Shown here: positions 16,825 through 25,031 of the stretch, in pieces | Position numbering within the stretch: the stretch's first letter is position 1 | How the letters are laid out: every line of letters begins with the position of its first letter | Translations under genes and position numbers: made by a program | Origin: Planctomycetota bacterium | GTDB taxonomy: Bacteria; Planctomycetota; Phycisphaerae; Phycisphaerales; Phycisphaeraceae | Length of the DNA: 33,556 nucleotides | Direction: 5' to 3' | NCBI GenBank assembly: GCA_026386955.1 | Contig: JAPLMQ010000167.1 | Span: 1 to 33,556, forward strand | Notes under the pieces: model-generated | Told to the model about the DNA's origin: nothing | The model's input: the letters and a program-made list of their open reading frames with translations, nothing else | Database searches by the model: none

Positions 16825-17745
16825 CTATGCCGGGCGGGGCGTGAAGTGCCGGCCGCGGGGGACCAAGCCGAACTCGCGGACGATGGATTCGACGCTCAAG
16901 GCCGGGTCGCGCGATTCGAGGACGAAGGTGACGTTGGCCTGGTCGAAGGCGATGCGCACGCGGGCGCGATGGGCCCGTTGGACGTCGAGGATTTTCTGCT
17001 GGTTGACGTCGGCGAAGAGGGCGACGCGGTTGAAGTTGATCGTGGCGAAGATGACGGGCGACCCGAATCCGAAATTGAGCGTTTCATTGCGATGCCCACC
17101 CGCGGCGAGGTCGCGCCCGGTGACGTCGATGATCCGGCTCCACGCGGGATAGGCTTGGACAATGGGGAGGCCGTGGTGGAGCGCATAGAAGCTCAAGTGG
17201 GCCTCCGCAGGCGTCAGGCTCGGGACGACGAAGAGCTGGGCTCCGAGTTGGGCCTGGGCGCTGAAGACTTCGGGGTGATAGCAATCGAAGCAGATCGCGC
17301 CGCCGACCTTGAGCCCCTCCCATTCGATGAGCGAGGGCTGGCCGGGGAGGACGCCCGCGGCGACCTCGGAGGGCGTGAGCCTGCTCTTTTGATACCGGCC
17401 GGCGGTGCGGCCGGCCTTGTCGACGAGGAAGAAGGAGTTGGTCAAGCCAGCGGGTTCGCGCGTGGCGACGGGGACGACCACGGCCGTGCGGGCGCGGGCG
17501 GCGGCCTCGAGGATCGGACCGCAGGCGGCCCGCCAGTCGTCGAGGGCGACGTCTTCGAGCGGCAGGGCCGCGGCGTTCCCCGCGCCGTCGCCGCGGTACA
17601 GGTTGAGGAGCTCGGGGAGGACCACGAGGTCCGCGCCGTTGTCGCCGGCGAATTCCACCCAACGGGCTGCCTCGTGCAGCTTGTCGGCGAAAGTCGGGTA
17701 GTCGCGGTTGCTCAGCGCGACCGCGGCGAGGGTCTTCTCGTTCAT
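16825..17745 (-). CDS. Carbon-nitrogen hydrolase (nitrilase superfamily)
   Basis: A 306-residue nitrilase-superfamily amidohydrolase with the intact triad: Glu45 (VVLPELLN), Lys120 (GRYQKSRLTP) and Cys152 (GGAICFDCYHPE). The length suits a one-domain amidase or N-carbamoyl hydrolase. Family members split amide, carbamoyl or nitrile bonds of small molecules in the cytoplasm; the substrate is unknown. It is transcribed away from tRNA-Arg, 85 bp upstream, with the PilZ-receiver gene downstream. A near copy of its last codons lies just after the stop in the intergenic region. Confidence 0.92.
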   Translation of the reverse strand: MNEKTLAAVALSNRDYPTFADKLHEAARWVEFAGDNGADLVVLPELLNLYRGDGAGNAAALPLEDVALDDWRAACGPILEAAARARTAVVVPVATREPAGLTNSFFLVDKAGRTAGRYQKSRLTPSEVAAGVLPGQPSLIEWEGLKVGGAICFDCYHPEVFSAQAQLGAQLFVVPSLTPAEAHLSFYALHHGLPIVQAYPAWSRIIDVTGRDLAAGGHRNETLNFGFGSPVIFATINFNRVALFADVNQQKILDVQRAHRARVRIAFDQANVTFVLESRDPALSVESIVREFGLVPRGRHFTPRPA

Positions 17746-17830
17746 GGATGGCTCTTGGGCGAGGGGACAAGGCCAAGGACGCGGCGGTCGCGATTCGCAA
17801 ACCCACCGGCAAAAACAGCGTATTGGACAA

Positions 17831-17903
17831 CACCCCCGGCTGGACTCGAACCAGCGACCGGCGGTTTAGAAAACCGCTGCTCTATCCACTGAGCTACGGG
17901 GGT
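17831..17903 (-). tRNA. tRNA-Arg (anticodon TCT)
   Basis: A 73-base cloverleaf on the minus strand. The acceptor stem ACCCCCG pairs fully with CGGGGGT, and the discriminator is G. The D-arm starts GCTCAGTGGATAGAGC. The anticodon stem GCGGT/ACCGC encloses loop TTTCTAA, giving anticodon TCT, which reads AGA. The T-arm GCTGG-TTCGAGT-CCAGC is perfect. CCA is not encoded. It decodes a codon that is rare in this G+C-rich genome. Confidence 0.96.
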
Positions 17904-17987
17904 TTGGGCGATGGGTTGGGCCGCTCGCGCGGCGCGGACATGGTAGACGGGGCCGACGGGGGCATCAATCGGCCGCGCTTCGATGAG

Positions 17988-18371
17988 TCATTCGGCCGCG
18001 GGCGCGCCTTGGGCCGGGGCCTCCGGCGCCGCTTCGGCGCCGCCGCCCGGCTGGGTGGTGGCAGGTTGTGTGGACGGGGGAAGCGTCGCCAGCAGGTCGG
18101 CCGCACGGTGGACGACCGACTGGGCCCAGCGCTTGTCGCCGAAGAGCTCGACCACGCTCTGGCAGATCGCGCGGGCCCGCTGCTGGTCGGTCGCGCCGAT
18201 CATCTTCGCCGCCTCCACGCGCTTGCGCAGGAAGATGATCTGCTCGCCCACCAGGGTGCTCACCTGCGCCTTGAGCCGGGCCTTCTGCCGCTCGGCGAGC
18301 TGCAGGTAGGGGGCGATCTCCTTGCCCGTGTCGCTGGTGGGGTCGATCGCGCCGCTGACCAGGTCGATCAT
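17988..18371 (-). CDS. C-terminal part of the Ser/Thr kinase, shifted into another frame
   Basis: An open frame of 127 codons whose first ATG overlaps the kinase stop as ATGA, with no ribosome site. The frame stays open upstream of that ATG and reads ELALAKLQSM, a helix that continues smoothly from the kinase's ...MIERLYSDA. It is therefore best read as the displaced end of the kinase and not a separate gene. It is helical (QLAERQKARLKAQVSTLVGEQIIFLRKRVEAAK), probably coiled, and ends in an A/P/T/Q-rich tail. If the proteins are truly separate, this would be a small orphan helical protein coupled by the overlap. Confidence 0.7.
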   Translation of the reverse strand: MIDLVSGAIDPTSDTGKEIAPYLQLAERQKARLKAQVSTLVGEQIIFLRKRVEAAKMIGATDQQRARAICQSVVELFGDKRWAQSVVHRAADLLATLPPSTQPATTQPGGGAEAAPEAPAQGAPAAE

Positions 18372-20422
18372 CGACTGCAGCTTGGCCAGCGCGAGCTCAT
18401 CGCGTCGCTGTACAGCCGCTCGATCATCGGCACGTTCTGGTCCATCGCGCGGCGCATCAGCGAGCGGGCATGCAGCTGGCGCTCCAGCTTCTGGACGGCC
18501 ACTTCCTCCTGCAGGAGGCGGACCTTCGCGGCCCGCGGGTCGTCGGGGGCGCGGATGAGGAAATCGACGATGTCGTCCTGCACGTCGAGAAGGTCGCCCG
18601 GGCGGGAGTCGGGCCCGGTGGCGGCCTCGATGCGCCCGTAGACCGACTCGACCGTGCGCGGGCGATACGAGAAGAAGTACCAGACCGGGATCGCGAGGAT
18701 GGCGACGATCACCACCGCGGCGACGGTGCGGAGCAGGGCGGCGCGGACGGCGGCGCTGCGCTCGTCGCTCGCCTCGCGGATGGCGGCTGCCCGCTCGAGC
18801 TCCTCGACCTCGTCGGCGGAGACGAACCGGCCTGCGCCGGCCGTCGCGCCCCGGGCAAGCGTCGACCCCGGGCGCCGCGTGGTCGCCCCCCCGGCCCCAG
18901 CCTTGCCGGAACCTGCTGGGGTGGGAGTGGGCCTGCGGGCGGTCGACGGGTCGGCCGTCGCGGTGACGTCGGGGTCGTCGACTTCGTAGCTGTTGGGCTC
19001 CGCGCTCCCGGCCCCGGTCACGGCCGTGTTGCGCGCCGCGGGGGCGACGGTCGTGAGCTTGTCGATGGTGGAGTTCGAGTCGTTCTCGCCCTTGTCGGCG
19101 GCCGGGGGCGAAGGCGCGGGGGCGGGCGTGCGTGGGCGGCTGAAGGTGCCGGGCGTCGCGGGAGCGCTCGGGTTCTCGGGGGTTCCGGGGTCTCCGGGGG
19201 GGGCGTCGGTTTCGCTACCGTGGCGCGTCGATGGGCCGAGCACGGTCGCGGCCAGCTTGACGTCGGTGCGGCCCGAGGAGGCGACGGTGGGCACGCCGGA
19301 CTGCGGCTGCACCGTGCTGTCGGCCGTGGCGTCGAGGTCGGCGTGGGCGGGGGGGCTCGCCGGCGCGGGGCTTCGCGGCGGGGGGGCCGACTTCGCCGTC
19401 CACGGATTGGTTGGCGGCTTGCCCGGCGGGGTGTTCGATTTGCCTGTGGTCGACGGGGGCTTGAACGGGGGCTTCGAGCCGGGCCTCGAGACCGGCGGCG
19501 TCGAAGGCGCCGGGCGCGTCTGCGGGGCGACGCGGGTCGGGGGCGTCGCGGCGTCGGTCGGTTCGGGCGGCTCCTCCGCCAAGGTCTCGCCGTGGAGCAG
19601 CGCCTGGCTGCGCAGCACCATCTGCAGCGTCTTGAGCAGCGTGCCCGCGTTGGCGATGCGCTGCTCGGGCTCCTTGCGCAGCAGCGTGAGGATGACGACG
19701 TCGAGCTCCGCGGGGACGTCGGTGCGGAACTGCCGCACCGGCAGCGGCTCGGCGGTCCGATGCATCTTGAGCATCTGGAAGAGCGAGTCGGCCGTGAAGG
19801 GCGGACGCCCGGCCAGCAGGGCGTAGAAGGTGCAGCCCAGGCTGTAGAGGTCCGAGCGCTCGGTCGCCTTCTTGCCCTCGGTCTGCTCGGGCGACATGTA
19901 GTTCGCCGTGCCGATGGGCGTGTCCTCGAGCGTCAGCCCGCTCGCGCCGTAGAGGCGGGCGATGCCGAAGTCGGAGAGCTTCACCGCGCCGGTGTCGGCC
20001 TGCATGATGTTGGCGGGCTTGATGTCGCGGTGGATGATCCCGCGGTCGTGGGCGTGCTTGAGCGCCTTGCAGAGCTGGCACCCGATCTCGACGACCTCCT
20101 TCCACGTGAAGGGCGGGGGCTTGCCGATGCGCTGGTCGAGGTTCTGCCCGTGGACCAGCTCCATGGCGTAGTAGAGCGTGCCGTCGGTGGTGAGCTCCCA
20201 CCCGTCGATGCGGACGATGTTGGGGTGGTTGAGCTTGCGGAGGGTCTCGATCTCGATCTCGAAGCGGGCCCGGAAGCCCGAGCGGGTCGCGAGGTGGCTG
20301 GGGAGGAGCTTGATGGCGACGGCCTTGCCGGTCTGGTCGTCGACGGCCTCGTAGACCGCGCCCATGGCGCCCTCGCCGAGCTTGCGGATGACGCGGTAGG
20401 GGCCGAAGTGGCGGGCTTCCAT
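18368..20422 (-). CDS. Transmembrane Ser/Thr protein kinase (PknB-like), 3' end frameshifted
   Basis: A 684-residue product. The kinase domain (about 8-275) has a complete active site: LGEGAMGAVYEA (P-loop, 15-26), Lys38 (VAIK), HRDIKPAN with Asp133, DFG at 151-153, and GTANYMSPEQ. A disordered Pro/Thr/Ala linker of about 270 residues follows, then one transmembrane helix near 567-590 (VAAVVIVAILAIPVWYFF) and a helical extracytoplasmic segment. The last residues (MSSRWPSCSR) are unlike the rest. A one-base loss near 18398-18400 would join the protein to the 127-codon frame downstream, giving about 800 residues. The catalytic part is unaffected. Its 5' flank holds a parS-like site. Its likely role is phosphorylating cytoplasmic targets in response to an envelope cue. 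Confidence 0.92.
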   Translation of the reverse strand: MEARHFGPYRVIRKLGEGAMGAVYEAVDDQTGKAVAIKLLPSHLATRSGFRARFEIEIETLRKLNHPNIVRIDGWELTTDGTLYYAMELVHGQNLDQRIGKPPPFTWKEVVEIGCQLCKALKHAHDRGIIHRDIKPANIMQADTGAVKLSDFGIARLYGASGLTLEDTPIGTANYMSPEQTEGKKATERSDLYSLGCTFYALLAGRPPFTADSLFQMLKMHRTAEPLPVRQFRTDVPAELDVVILTLLRKEPEQRIANAGTLLKTLQMVLRSQALLHGETLAEEPPEPTDAATPPTRVAPQTRPAPSTPPVSRPGSKPPFKPPSTTGKSNTPPGKPPTNPWTAKSAPPPRSPAPASPPAHADLDATADSTVQPQSGVPTVASSGRTDVKLAATVLGPSTRHGSETDAPPGDPGTPENPSAPATPGTFSRPRTPAPAPSPPAADKGENDSNSTIDKLTTVAPAARNTAVTGAGSAEPNSYEVDDPDVTATADPSTARRPTPTPAGSGKAGAGGATTRRPGSTLARGATAGAGRFVSADEVEELERAAAIREASDERSAAVRAALLRTVAAVVIVAILAIPVWYFFSYRPRTVESVYGRIEAATGPDSRPGDLLDVQDDIVDFLIRAPDDPRAAKVRLLQEEVAVQKLERQLHARSLMRRAMDQNVPMIERLYSDAMSSRWPSCSR

Positions 20423-20920
20423 CGATGCGGGGTCCGGGGCAGGTCCGGGGCGATGTGGGGACGTGCGGCGATTCTACTCGACCCGATGCGGGGCGCGGGC
20501 GGCCATCGTCGGCCCAGGGCGCCAAGGCGGCCGGCCGGGCACCCACGACCCTCCGGCGTTGATGCGTCGCGACTGGCCCTTGGCGGCTGCAATGTGGCGA
20601 AGCGTGGCGCAAGGCGGACACGGGGCGACAGGAAGCAGGCAGGAGGCGGGGAGGGAGCGGAACATTAATGCCCCATTTTTGCCGCGTTTCGGAGCCTGCA
20701 AACGCGCCCTGCGCAACGATGTTCCACGTGGAACACGTTTGCGCAGCGAGCCACCCGCGTTTTTGAACGGAAATCGGGGCTTCCCACACCAAGCATCCGC
20801 CAAGGCCGCGCGTACGGTGCTGAGACGGCCCGGTCCGTCCCCAAATGGATGATTCCCGAGCGGCAAATCGATTTGGCGCAAACCGGTTTGGCGCAGGTTG
20901 GCTTGTCGGAAAGGCGGCGA
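20423..20920. other. 498-bp gene-free gap upstream of the kinase
   Basis: No credible gene on either strand. It holds the parS-like dyad (20709-20746) and a tandem pair of TTTGGCGCA motifs at about 20871-20893. It must also contain the kinase promoter, which I could not place. It is one of the less G+C-rich stretches nearby around 20660-20780. Confidence 0.7.
20709..20746. promoter_or_regulatory. parS-like centromere site within an extended dyad
   Basis: Bases 20720-20735 read TGTTCCACGTGGAACA, a perfect 16-bp palindrome identical to the chromosomal parS type bound by ParB in many bacteria. On both sides, after three unmatched bases, CTGCGCAA (20709-20716) pairs with TTGCGCAG (20739-20746), extending the symmetry to 38 bp. 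The position in a non-coding gap supports a real site. No parA or parB gene is in the window, and I saw no second copy. Confidence 0.75.
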
Positions 20921-23083
20921 TCAGACCAGCAGCCGCTCGCGGATCACCTGCCTGAGGCGGTGGATCCACTGCAAGCCCAGCGGGCGGGTGTCGGTGAGCG
21001 TCAGACGGACGTGGACGCGCTCGCCGGGGAAGACCGCCTGCGGGTGGTTGCGATCCTGGTCCACGGCGATCCAGAGCTCGAACTGCGGGCGCAGCGTGCG
21101 CATGCCCTTGGAGTCCTGCGGATCGGTGGGGATCGACCCGCCCGCGGCGTAGCCCAGCGAGCGGTGGGGCAGCTCCGTGCGGCCGCCGTCGAACTGGTGC
21201 AGCACCGTGCCGTGGATGACCTGGGGGATGCGCCCCGCGGTGCGGAGCTCGACGTCCTTGATGCCGCCCAGGAAGGGCGAGGTGGCGTGGGCCTGGTCAA
21301 CCATGGCGGTGACGCGCAGGTCGGCGGGGTCGTCGATGTGGGCGAAGACCTGGCCCCGCTTGAGGTACTGCCCCTTGAGCTGCTGGAGGAAGCCGCCGAC
21401 GATCACGCCGTCCTGCGGGGCGATGACGGTCAGGCTCTTGAGCCGGGCGGTGACGTCGGCGAGCGACTCCTCCACGGCGGCGATGCGCGGGAGGTTCATC
21501 TGGGCCGCGAGCGGCTCCTTGGCAAGAGTCTGCCGCTGGGCGAGGCGCAGACCCTCGAGCTGGGCCTGGAGTTCCTTCTGGCGCGAGAGGAGCGTGGGGT
21601 TCTCGGCCACGAGGAGGACTTCGCCGATCTTGACCCGCTGCCCCGCCTCGACGTTGACCTCGGTCACGAAGCCGTCGCTGTCCACCGCGAGGTCGGCCCG
21701 CTGGGCGCTCTCGATGACGCCATCGGCCCGGCGGTGGTCCGGCGCGGGAATCACGCCCAGCCCGACGACCGCGGCGGCAAAGAGCAGCAGCGAGACGGTG
21801 ACCGCACGGAAGCGGTGCTCATGCAGCGAGGGCCCGGCGATGAGCCAGTGGATGAATTTCACCGCGGGGATCGCCGCCCAGGCGATGACCGCCCAGACGC
21901 CGATGATCAGCCCCAGCGTGGGGATCTGCGTGGCGACGAAGAGGGAGATGCCGAACATGACCACGACGCGGTAGATCTGGCTGGCGATGCCGTAGACGAC
22001 CAGGAAGACCTGCTCGAAGAAGATCGTGCTGGTCGGGGGGACGTTGGTCATCCCGAAGAGGTACCGCTGGGCGATCCAGCGGAGCTGCCTGCCCGCGCGC
22101 TCGTAGAGGTTGGGCACCTCGGTGAGGTCGCTGAGCATGTAGTAGCCGTCGAAGCGCAGCAGGGGGTTGGCGTTGAAGAGGATGGTCGTGATCGAGGCGA
22201 GGAAGATCGTGTTGTAGGCGAGCTGCTTGGGGAGTGTGTGGGCCTCGGTGTTGAGCCAGACGACCACCGCGACGCCGGCGATGACCAGCTCGAACATCAT
22301 GCCCGCGGCGCCCACGAGCAGGCGGTGCCACTTGCTGGGGAAGTTCCAACTGCTGGTGGCGTCGACGTAGGGGGCGGGGAGGAGGACCAGCAGCATGACG
22401 CCGACCTCGGGCACCGCGCCGCCGAAGCGCTTGCAGACCATGGCGTGCCCCAGCTCGTGCCAGGACTTGATGCCCAGGAAGATGACCATCATCCAGAGCC
22501 AGTTGTTCGGGTCGAGCACGCTGTCGACGTTGTTGAGGAAGCCGCTGATGTTGGGGATGAAGTAGACGAAGCACCCGACGACCCAGAGGAGCCAGAGGAC
22601 GAGCCCGAAGCGGGAGAGGAACGGGCGGAAGACCGGCTGGAGCCAAGTAACGAAGCGGTCGGGGTTGAAGAGCGGGAATTTGAGGGAGAGGATGCTGAGG
22701 AACTGCCCGCCGATCTGGCGGATGCGGCGGCGCTGCTGGCGCTTGAGCAGGGGTGCGGCGTCGGCGGGGAGGTCGACGCGCAGGAGGTTGGACTCGTTGA
22801 GCTGCCCCAGGAGGCCGATGACCTCGTTCTGCGTGGGGGCGGCGTCGCCGAAGCGCTCGAGCGTGAGGCGCCAGACCTCGTCGATGCTGCGCCGTCCGTC
22901 GAGCAGGCCGACCAAGTGGTGGGCGACGGGGTTGAGGCGGAAGAAGTTGTTCGTGACCGGGTCGTTGAGGATGTGCCAAGGCTCGCCGTGGTAGAGCTGG
23001 CGGTGCATCTGGACCTGCGGGCGCAGGGTGGGCGTCAGGCGGCTGACGCGGCTCCAGGACATGCTGAACGTGGGGCGATCCAT
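20921..23083 (-). CDS. PqqD-like / M50 site-2-protease-like / HlyD fusion membrane protein
   Basis: A 720-residue protein with three parts. Residues about 22-105 resemble PqqD peptide-binding modules (YHGEPWHILNDP, FFRLNPVAHHLVGLLDG, then a helical end). Residues about 155-447 are a membrane zinc protease of the M50 type: HELGH at 209-213 and NPLLRFDGYY with Asp312 supply the ligands, among about eight hydrophobic segments. Residues about 450-700 are an HlyD-type barrel-sandwich and hairpin adaptor domain (ADGVIESAQRADLAVDSDGFV, then a coiled hairpin near 497-552). The family resembles the 'putative peptide zinc metalloprotease' group. It lies 49 bp downstream of the GAF-HlyD gene, last of three. 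It may clip or bind a peptide and pass it to an export path; no precursor peptide or ABC transporter is visible. Confidence 0.88.
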   Translation of the reverse strand: MDRPTFSMSWSRVSRLTPTLRPQVQMHRQLYHGEPWHILNDPVTNNFFRLNPVAHHLVGLLDGRRSIDEVWRLTLERFGDAAPTQNEVIGLLGQLNESNLLRVDLPADAAPLLKRQQRRRIRQIGGQFLSILSLKFPLFNPDRFVTWLQPVFRPFLSRFGLVLWLLWVVGCFVYFIPNISGFLNNVDSVLDPNNWLWMMVIFLGIKSWHELGHAMVCKRFGGAVPEVGVMLLVLLPAPYVDATSSWNFPSKWHRLLVGAAGMMFELVIAGVAVVVWLNTEAHTLPKQLAYNTIFLASITTILFNANPLLRFDGYYMLSDLTEVPNLYERAGRQLRWIAQRYLFGMTNVPPTSTIFFEQVFLVVYGIASQIYRVVVMFGISLFVATQIPTLGLIIGVWAVIAWAAIPAVKFIHWLIAGPSLHEHRFRAVTVSLLLFAAAVVGLGVIPAPDHRRADGVIESAQRADLAVDSDGFVTEVNVEAGQRVKIGEVLLVAENPTLLSRQKELQAQLEGLRLAQRQTLAKEPLAAQMNLPRIAAVEESLADVTARLKSLTVIAPQDGVIVGGFLQQLKGQYLKRGQVFAHIDDPADLRVTAMVDQAHATSPFLGGIKDVELRTAGRIPQVIHGTVLHQFDGGRTELPHRSLGYAAGGSIPTDPQDSKGMRTLRPQFELWIAVDQDRNHPQAVFPGERVHVRLTLTDTRPLGLQWIHRLRQVIRERLLV

Positions 23084-23132
23084 GCGGTCTAAACCTTGTG
23101 GGCCTGCGCCTCGAGGTCCTGCGTCTTGCGGG

Positions 23133-25031
23133 TCACCACCAGAACCAGAGCCGGAGGGTGTCGCTGATGCGGTGGGTGAGGATCCACCAGATCGGCTTGG
23201 AGCCGACCTCGACCTTGGCGAGCCCCTCCATCCCCGGGCGGAGCCACGGGGCGGTGTCGAGCAGGCGGGCGCGGACCTCGAAGGAGTTGACGTTGTTGAC
23301 GGGCGTCGCCGCGGGGACGACGCGCTCGATGGTGAAGCCGAAGCGGTGCTCGGGCTCGCCGCGGGTGGCGAGCTTGCCCTCGTAGGGGGCGGAGCGCTTG
23401 TCGTCGAACTGGTCGATGTCGAGCTCGTTGACGTGCATGACCGCGGTGAGATGCTCGATGGGGGCGACCTCGAACATCGGCTCGCCCTGCTTGATCATCC
23501 CGCCGATCTTGTCGTGCCAGTTGCCCGAGAGGACCACGCCGGCGATGGGCGACTTGATGATGGCCCGGTCGATCTGGTACTCGAGCAGGTCGACGCGGGC
23601 CTTGGCCTGGGCGATGTTGGCCTTCGCCTGCTGGGCCTCGGCCTGCTTGCCGTCCTGCCCGTACTGGTGCTGCTCGTATTCGAGCTGGGCCGTCTGCATC
23701 CTCGCCCTGGCCTCCGCGAGCTGCAGCTTGAGGTCGTAGGTGTCGAGCTCCGCGAGCACGTCGCCCGCCGCCACGTGGTCGCCCGCGCGCTTGGGCGCCT
23801 TGCGGAGCTGCCCCTCGAAGGGCGCGGGCGTGATCCGCCGGGCCTCGGCCTCGAAGACGCAGGGAGCGGAGACCTTGTATTCCCACGTGCCGAAGATGAT
23901 GTAGGCCACCAGCGCCAGGGCGGCGAGGGCGCCGAGCTTCCAGGCGATGTGCCGCGGGCCGACGAGGTATTTCGCGGCCCACTCGACCGACCGCCAGGCG
24001 TGCATCGGCAGCGGCTTGTCGCTGGTGAAGCGGTCGTCGAGGTGCGGGGCGATCACGTCGCTGACGAGCTGGATGTACTGGATGGTCTGCGGCTCGAACG
24101 GGGCCTCGGTGCGCTCCAGGAGGAGCACGCCCAGCCACTCGTCGCGCTGGCGCAGCGGGAGGGAGAGCACATGGCGGCCCGGGGCGTTGGCGACCAGCCT
24201 CTTGTGGGAGTGGACCACCGCCTGCTGCAGGAGCGGCTCGGACTCGGGCGGGATCGGGTAGGCGACGGGCTGCTGCTGGTCGAGGCATTCCGCCATCGCC
24301 AGCTCGGTGAGGGCGACGTCCTGGCTGTGGCGCTTGAGGTGCTCGGTGTCGCTCATGGCGACGACGCGCACGCCCTTGCCGCGGATCCATCCCAGGCAGA
24401 CCCGGCTGCACTTGAGCTGGCGGGCCAGCTCGTTGACCATGTTCAGCGTCGCGCCGCCGAAACCCTCGGCCTCCTGGCTGACCGCCAGCAGCGCCATCGC
24501 TTGGCGCACGCGCTGCACGTCCTGCTCGCGCCGGCGGACCTCCTGCTTGGCGAAGAAGCCCTCGTACAGGCCCGCGGCCAGCTCGCGCAGCGGCGCGGTC
24601 GACTGCAGGATCTGGGCGTCGCGCAGCTCGGCGACCACCGTCGCCACCGCGGCGATGTTTCCCTCGACGCGCATCACCGTCACGAAGACGTGCGCTCCCA
24701 GTTCGGCTCCGGGGGTCGTGTTCGCCTCAGGCTCGGCCTTGAGCACGTGGCTCGCCTGCCGCTCGAAGCCCGAGGCCGCCGCCTGGGAAAGCAGCGTCAT
24801 CAACGGGGCCTCGCCGCCCGCCTCCGCGAGCTTCGCGGGCCAGGCGTCGACGAGCATCGGCTTGTTGTCCGGGCCGGCGACCCAGAGGGCGCCGTATTCC
24901 GCGGCAACGATCTTGCATTGCAGATCGAGCATGCCGCGGTGGAACGTCCCCAAGTCGGGCGAGGCGGCGAGCTGGGTGACCATGCGGTCCCACCCGCGCG
25001 GCCCGCGGTTCGTGGTGCTGGCTTGTGTCAT
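23133..25031 (-). CDS. Double-GAF, single-transmembrane, HlyD-type adaptor fusion
   Basis: A 632-residue protein. Residues about 20-160 and 175-330 look like two GAF modules; the second contains CSRVCLGWIRGKGVRVVAMSDTE and HVLSLPLRQRDEWLGVLLLER, typical GAF strands. A transmembrane helix lies at about 364-380. Residues about 385-610 are an HlyD adaptor with split lipoyl-like halves (ITPAPFEGQLRKAPKRAGDHVAAGDVLAELD and IIKSPIAGVVLSGNW) around a long Gln/Ala/Lys-rich coiled hairpin (about 432-490). The GAFs should be cytoplasmic and the adaptor periplasmic, so a ligand signal could act on an efflux or secretion duct. ATG 25031 overlaps the preceding stop as ATGA. The frame runs open upstream to 26030, but that part is the shadow of the first gene. 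Confidence 0.88.
   Translation of the reverse strand: MTQASTTNRGPRGWDRMVTQLAASPDLGTFHRGMLDLQCKIVAAEYGALWVAGPDNKPMLVDAWPAKLAEAGGEAPLMTLLSQAAASGFERQASHVLKAEPEANTTPGAELGAHVFVTVMRVEGNIAAVATVVAELRDAQILQSTAPLRELAAGLYEGFFAKQEVRRREQDVQRVRQAMALLAVSQEAEGFGGATLNMVNELARQLKCSRVCLGWIRGKGVRVVAMSDTEHLKRHSQDVALTELAMAECLDQQQPVAYPIPPESEPLLQQAVVHSHKRLVANAPGRHVLSLPLRQRDEWLGVLLLERTEAPFEPQTIQYIQLVSDVIAPHLDDRFTSDKPLPMHAWRSVEWAAKYLVGPRHIAWKLGALAALALVAYIIFGTWEYKVSAPCVFEAEARRITPAPFEGQLRKAPKRAGDHVAAGDVLAELDTYDLKLQLAEARARMQTAQLEYEQHQYGQDGKQAEAQQAKANIAQAKARVDLLEYQIDRAIIKSPIAGVVLSGNWHDKIGGMIKQGEPMFEVAPIEHLTAVMHVNELDIDQFDDKRSAPYEGKLATRGEPEHRFGFTIERVVPAATPVNNVNSFEVRARLLDTAPWLRPGMEGLAKVEVGSKPIWWILTHRISDTLRLWFWW

Noticed and set aside
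18470..20668. A 732-codon plus-strand frame opposite the kinase.
   Set aside because: Composition is Gly/Arg/Val-rich without a domain, and the opposite strand holds a clear kinase; antisense shadow.
20463..20852. A 129-codon plus-strand frame across the parS-like gap, considered as a possible precursor peptide gene for the adjoining operon.
   Set aside because: Wrong strand for co-transcription, no ribosome site, no leader-like sequence, and it spans the dyad; coding is unlikely.
20849..23092. A 747-codon plus-strand acidic frame (Asp/Glu/His-rich).
   Set aside because: It is the mirror of the PqqD-M50-HlyD gene codons and shows no domain.
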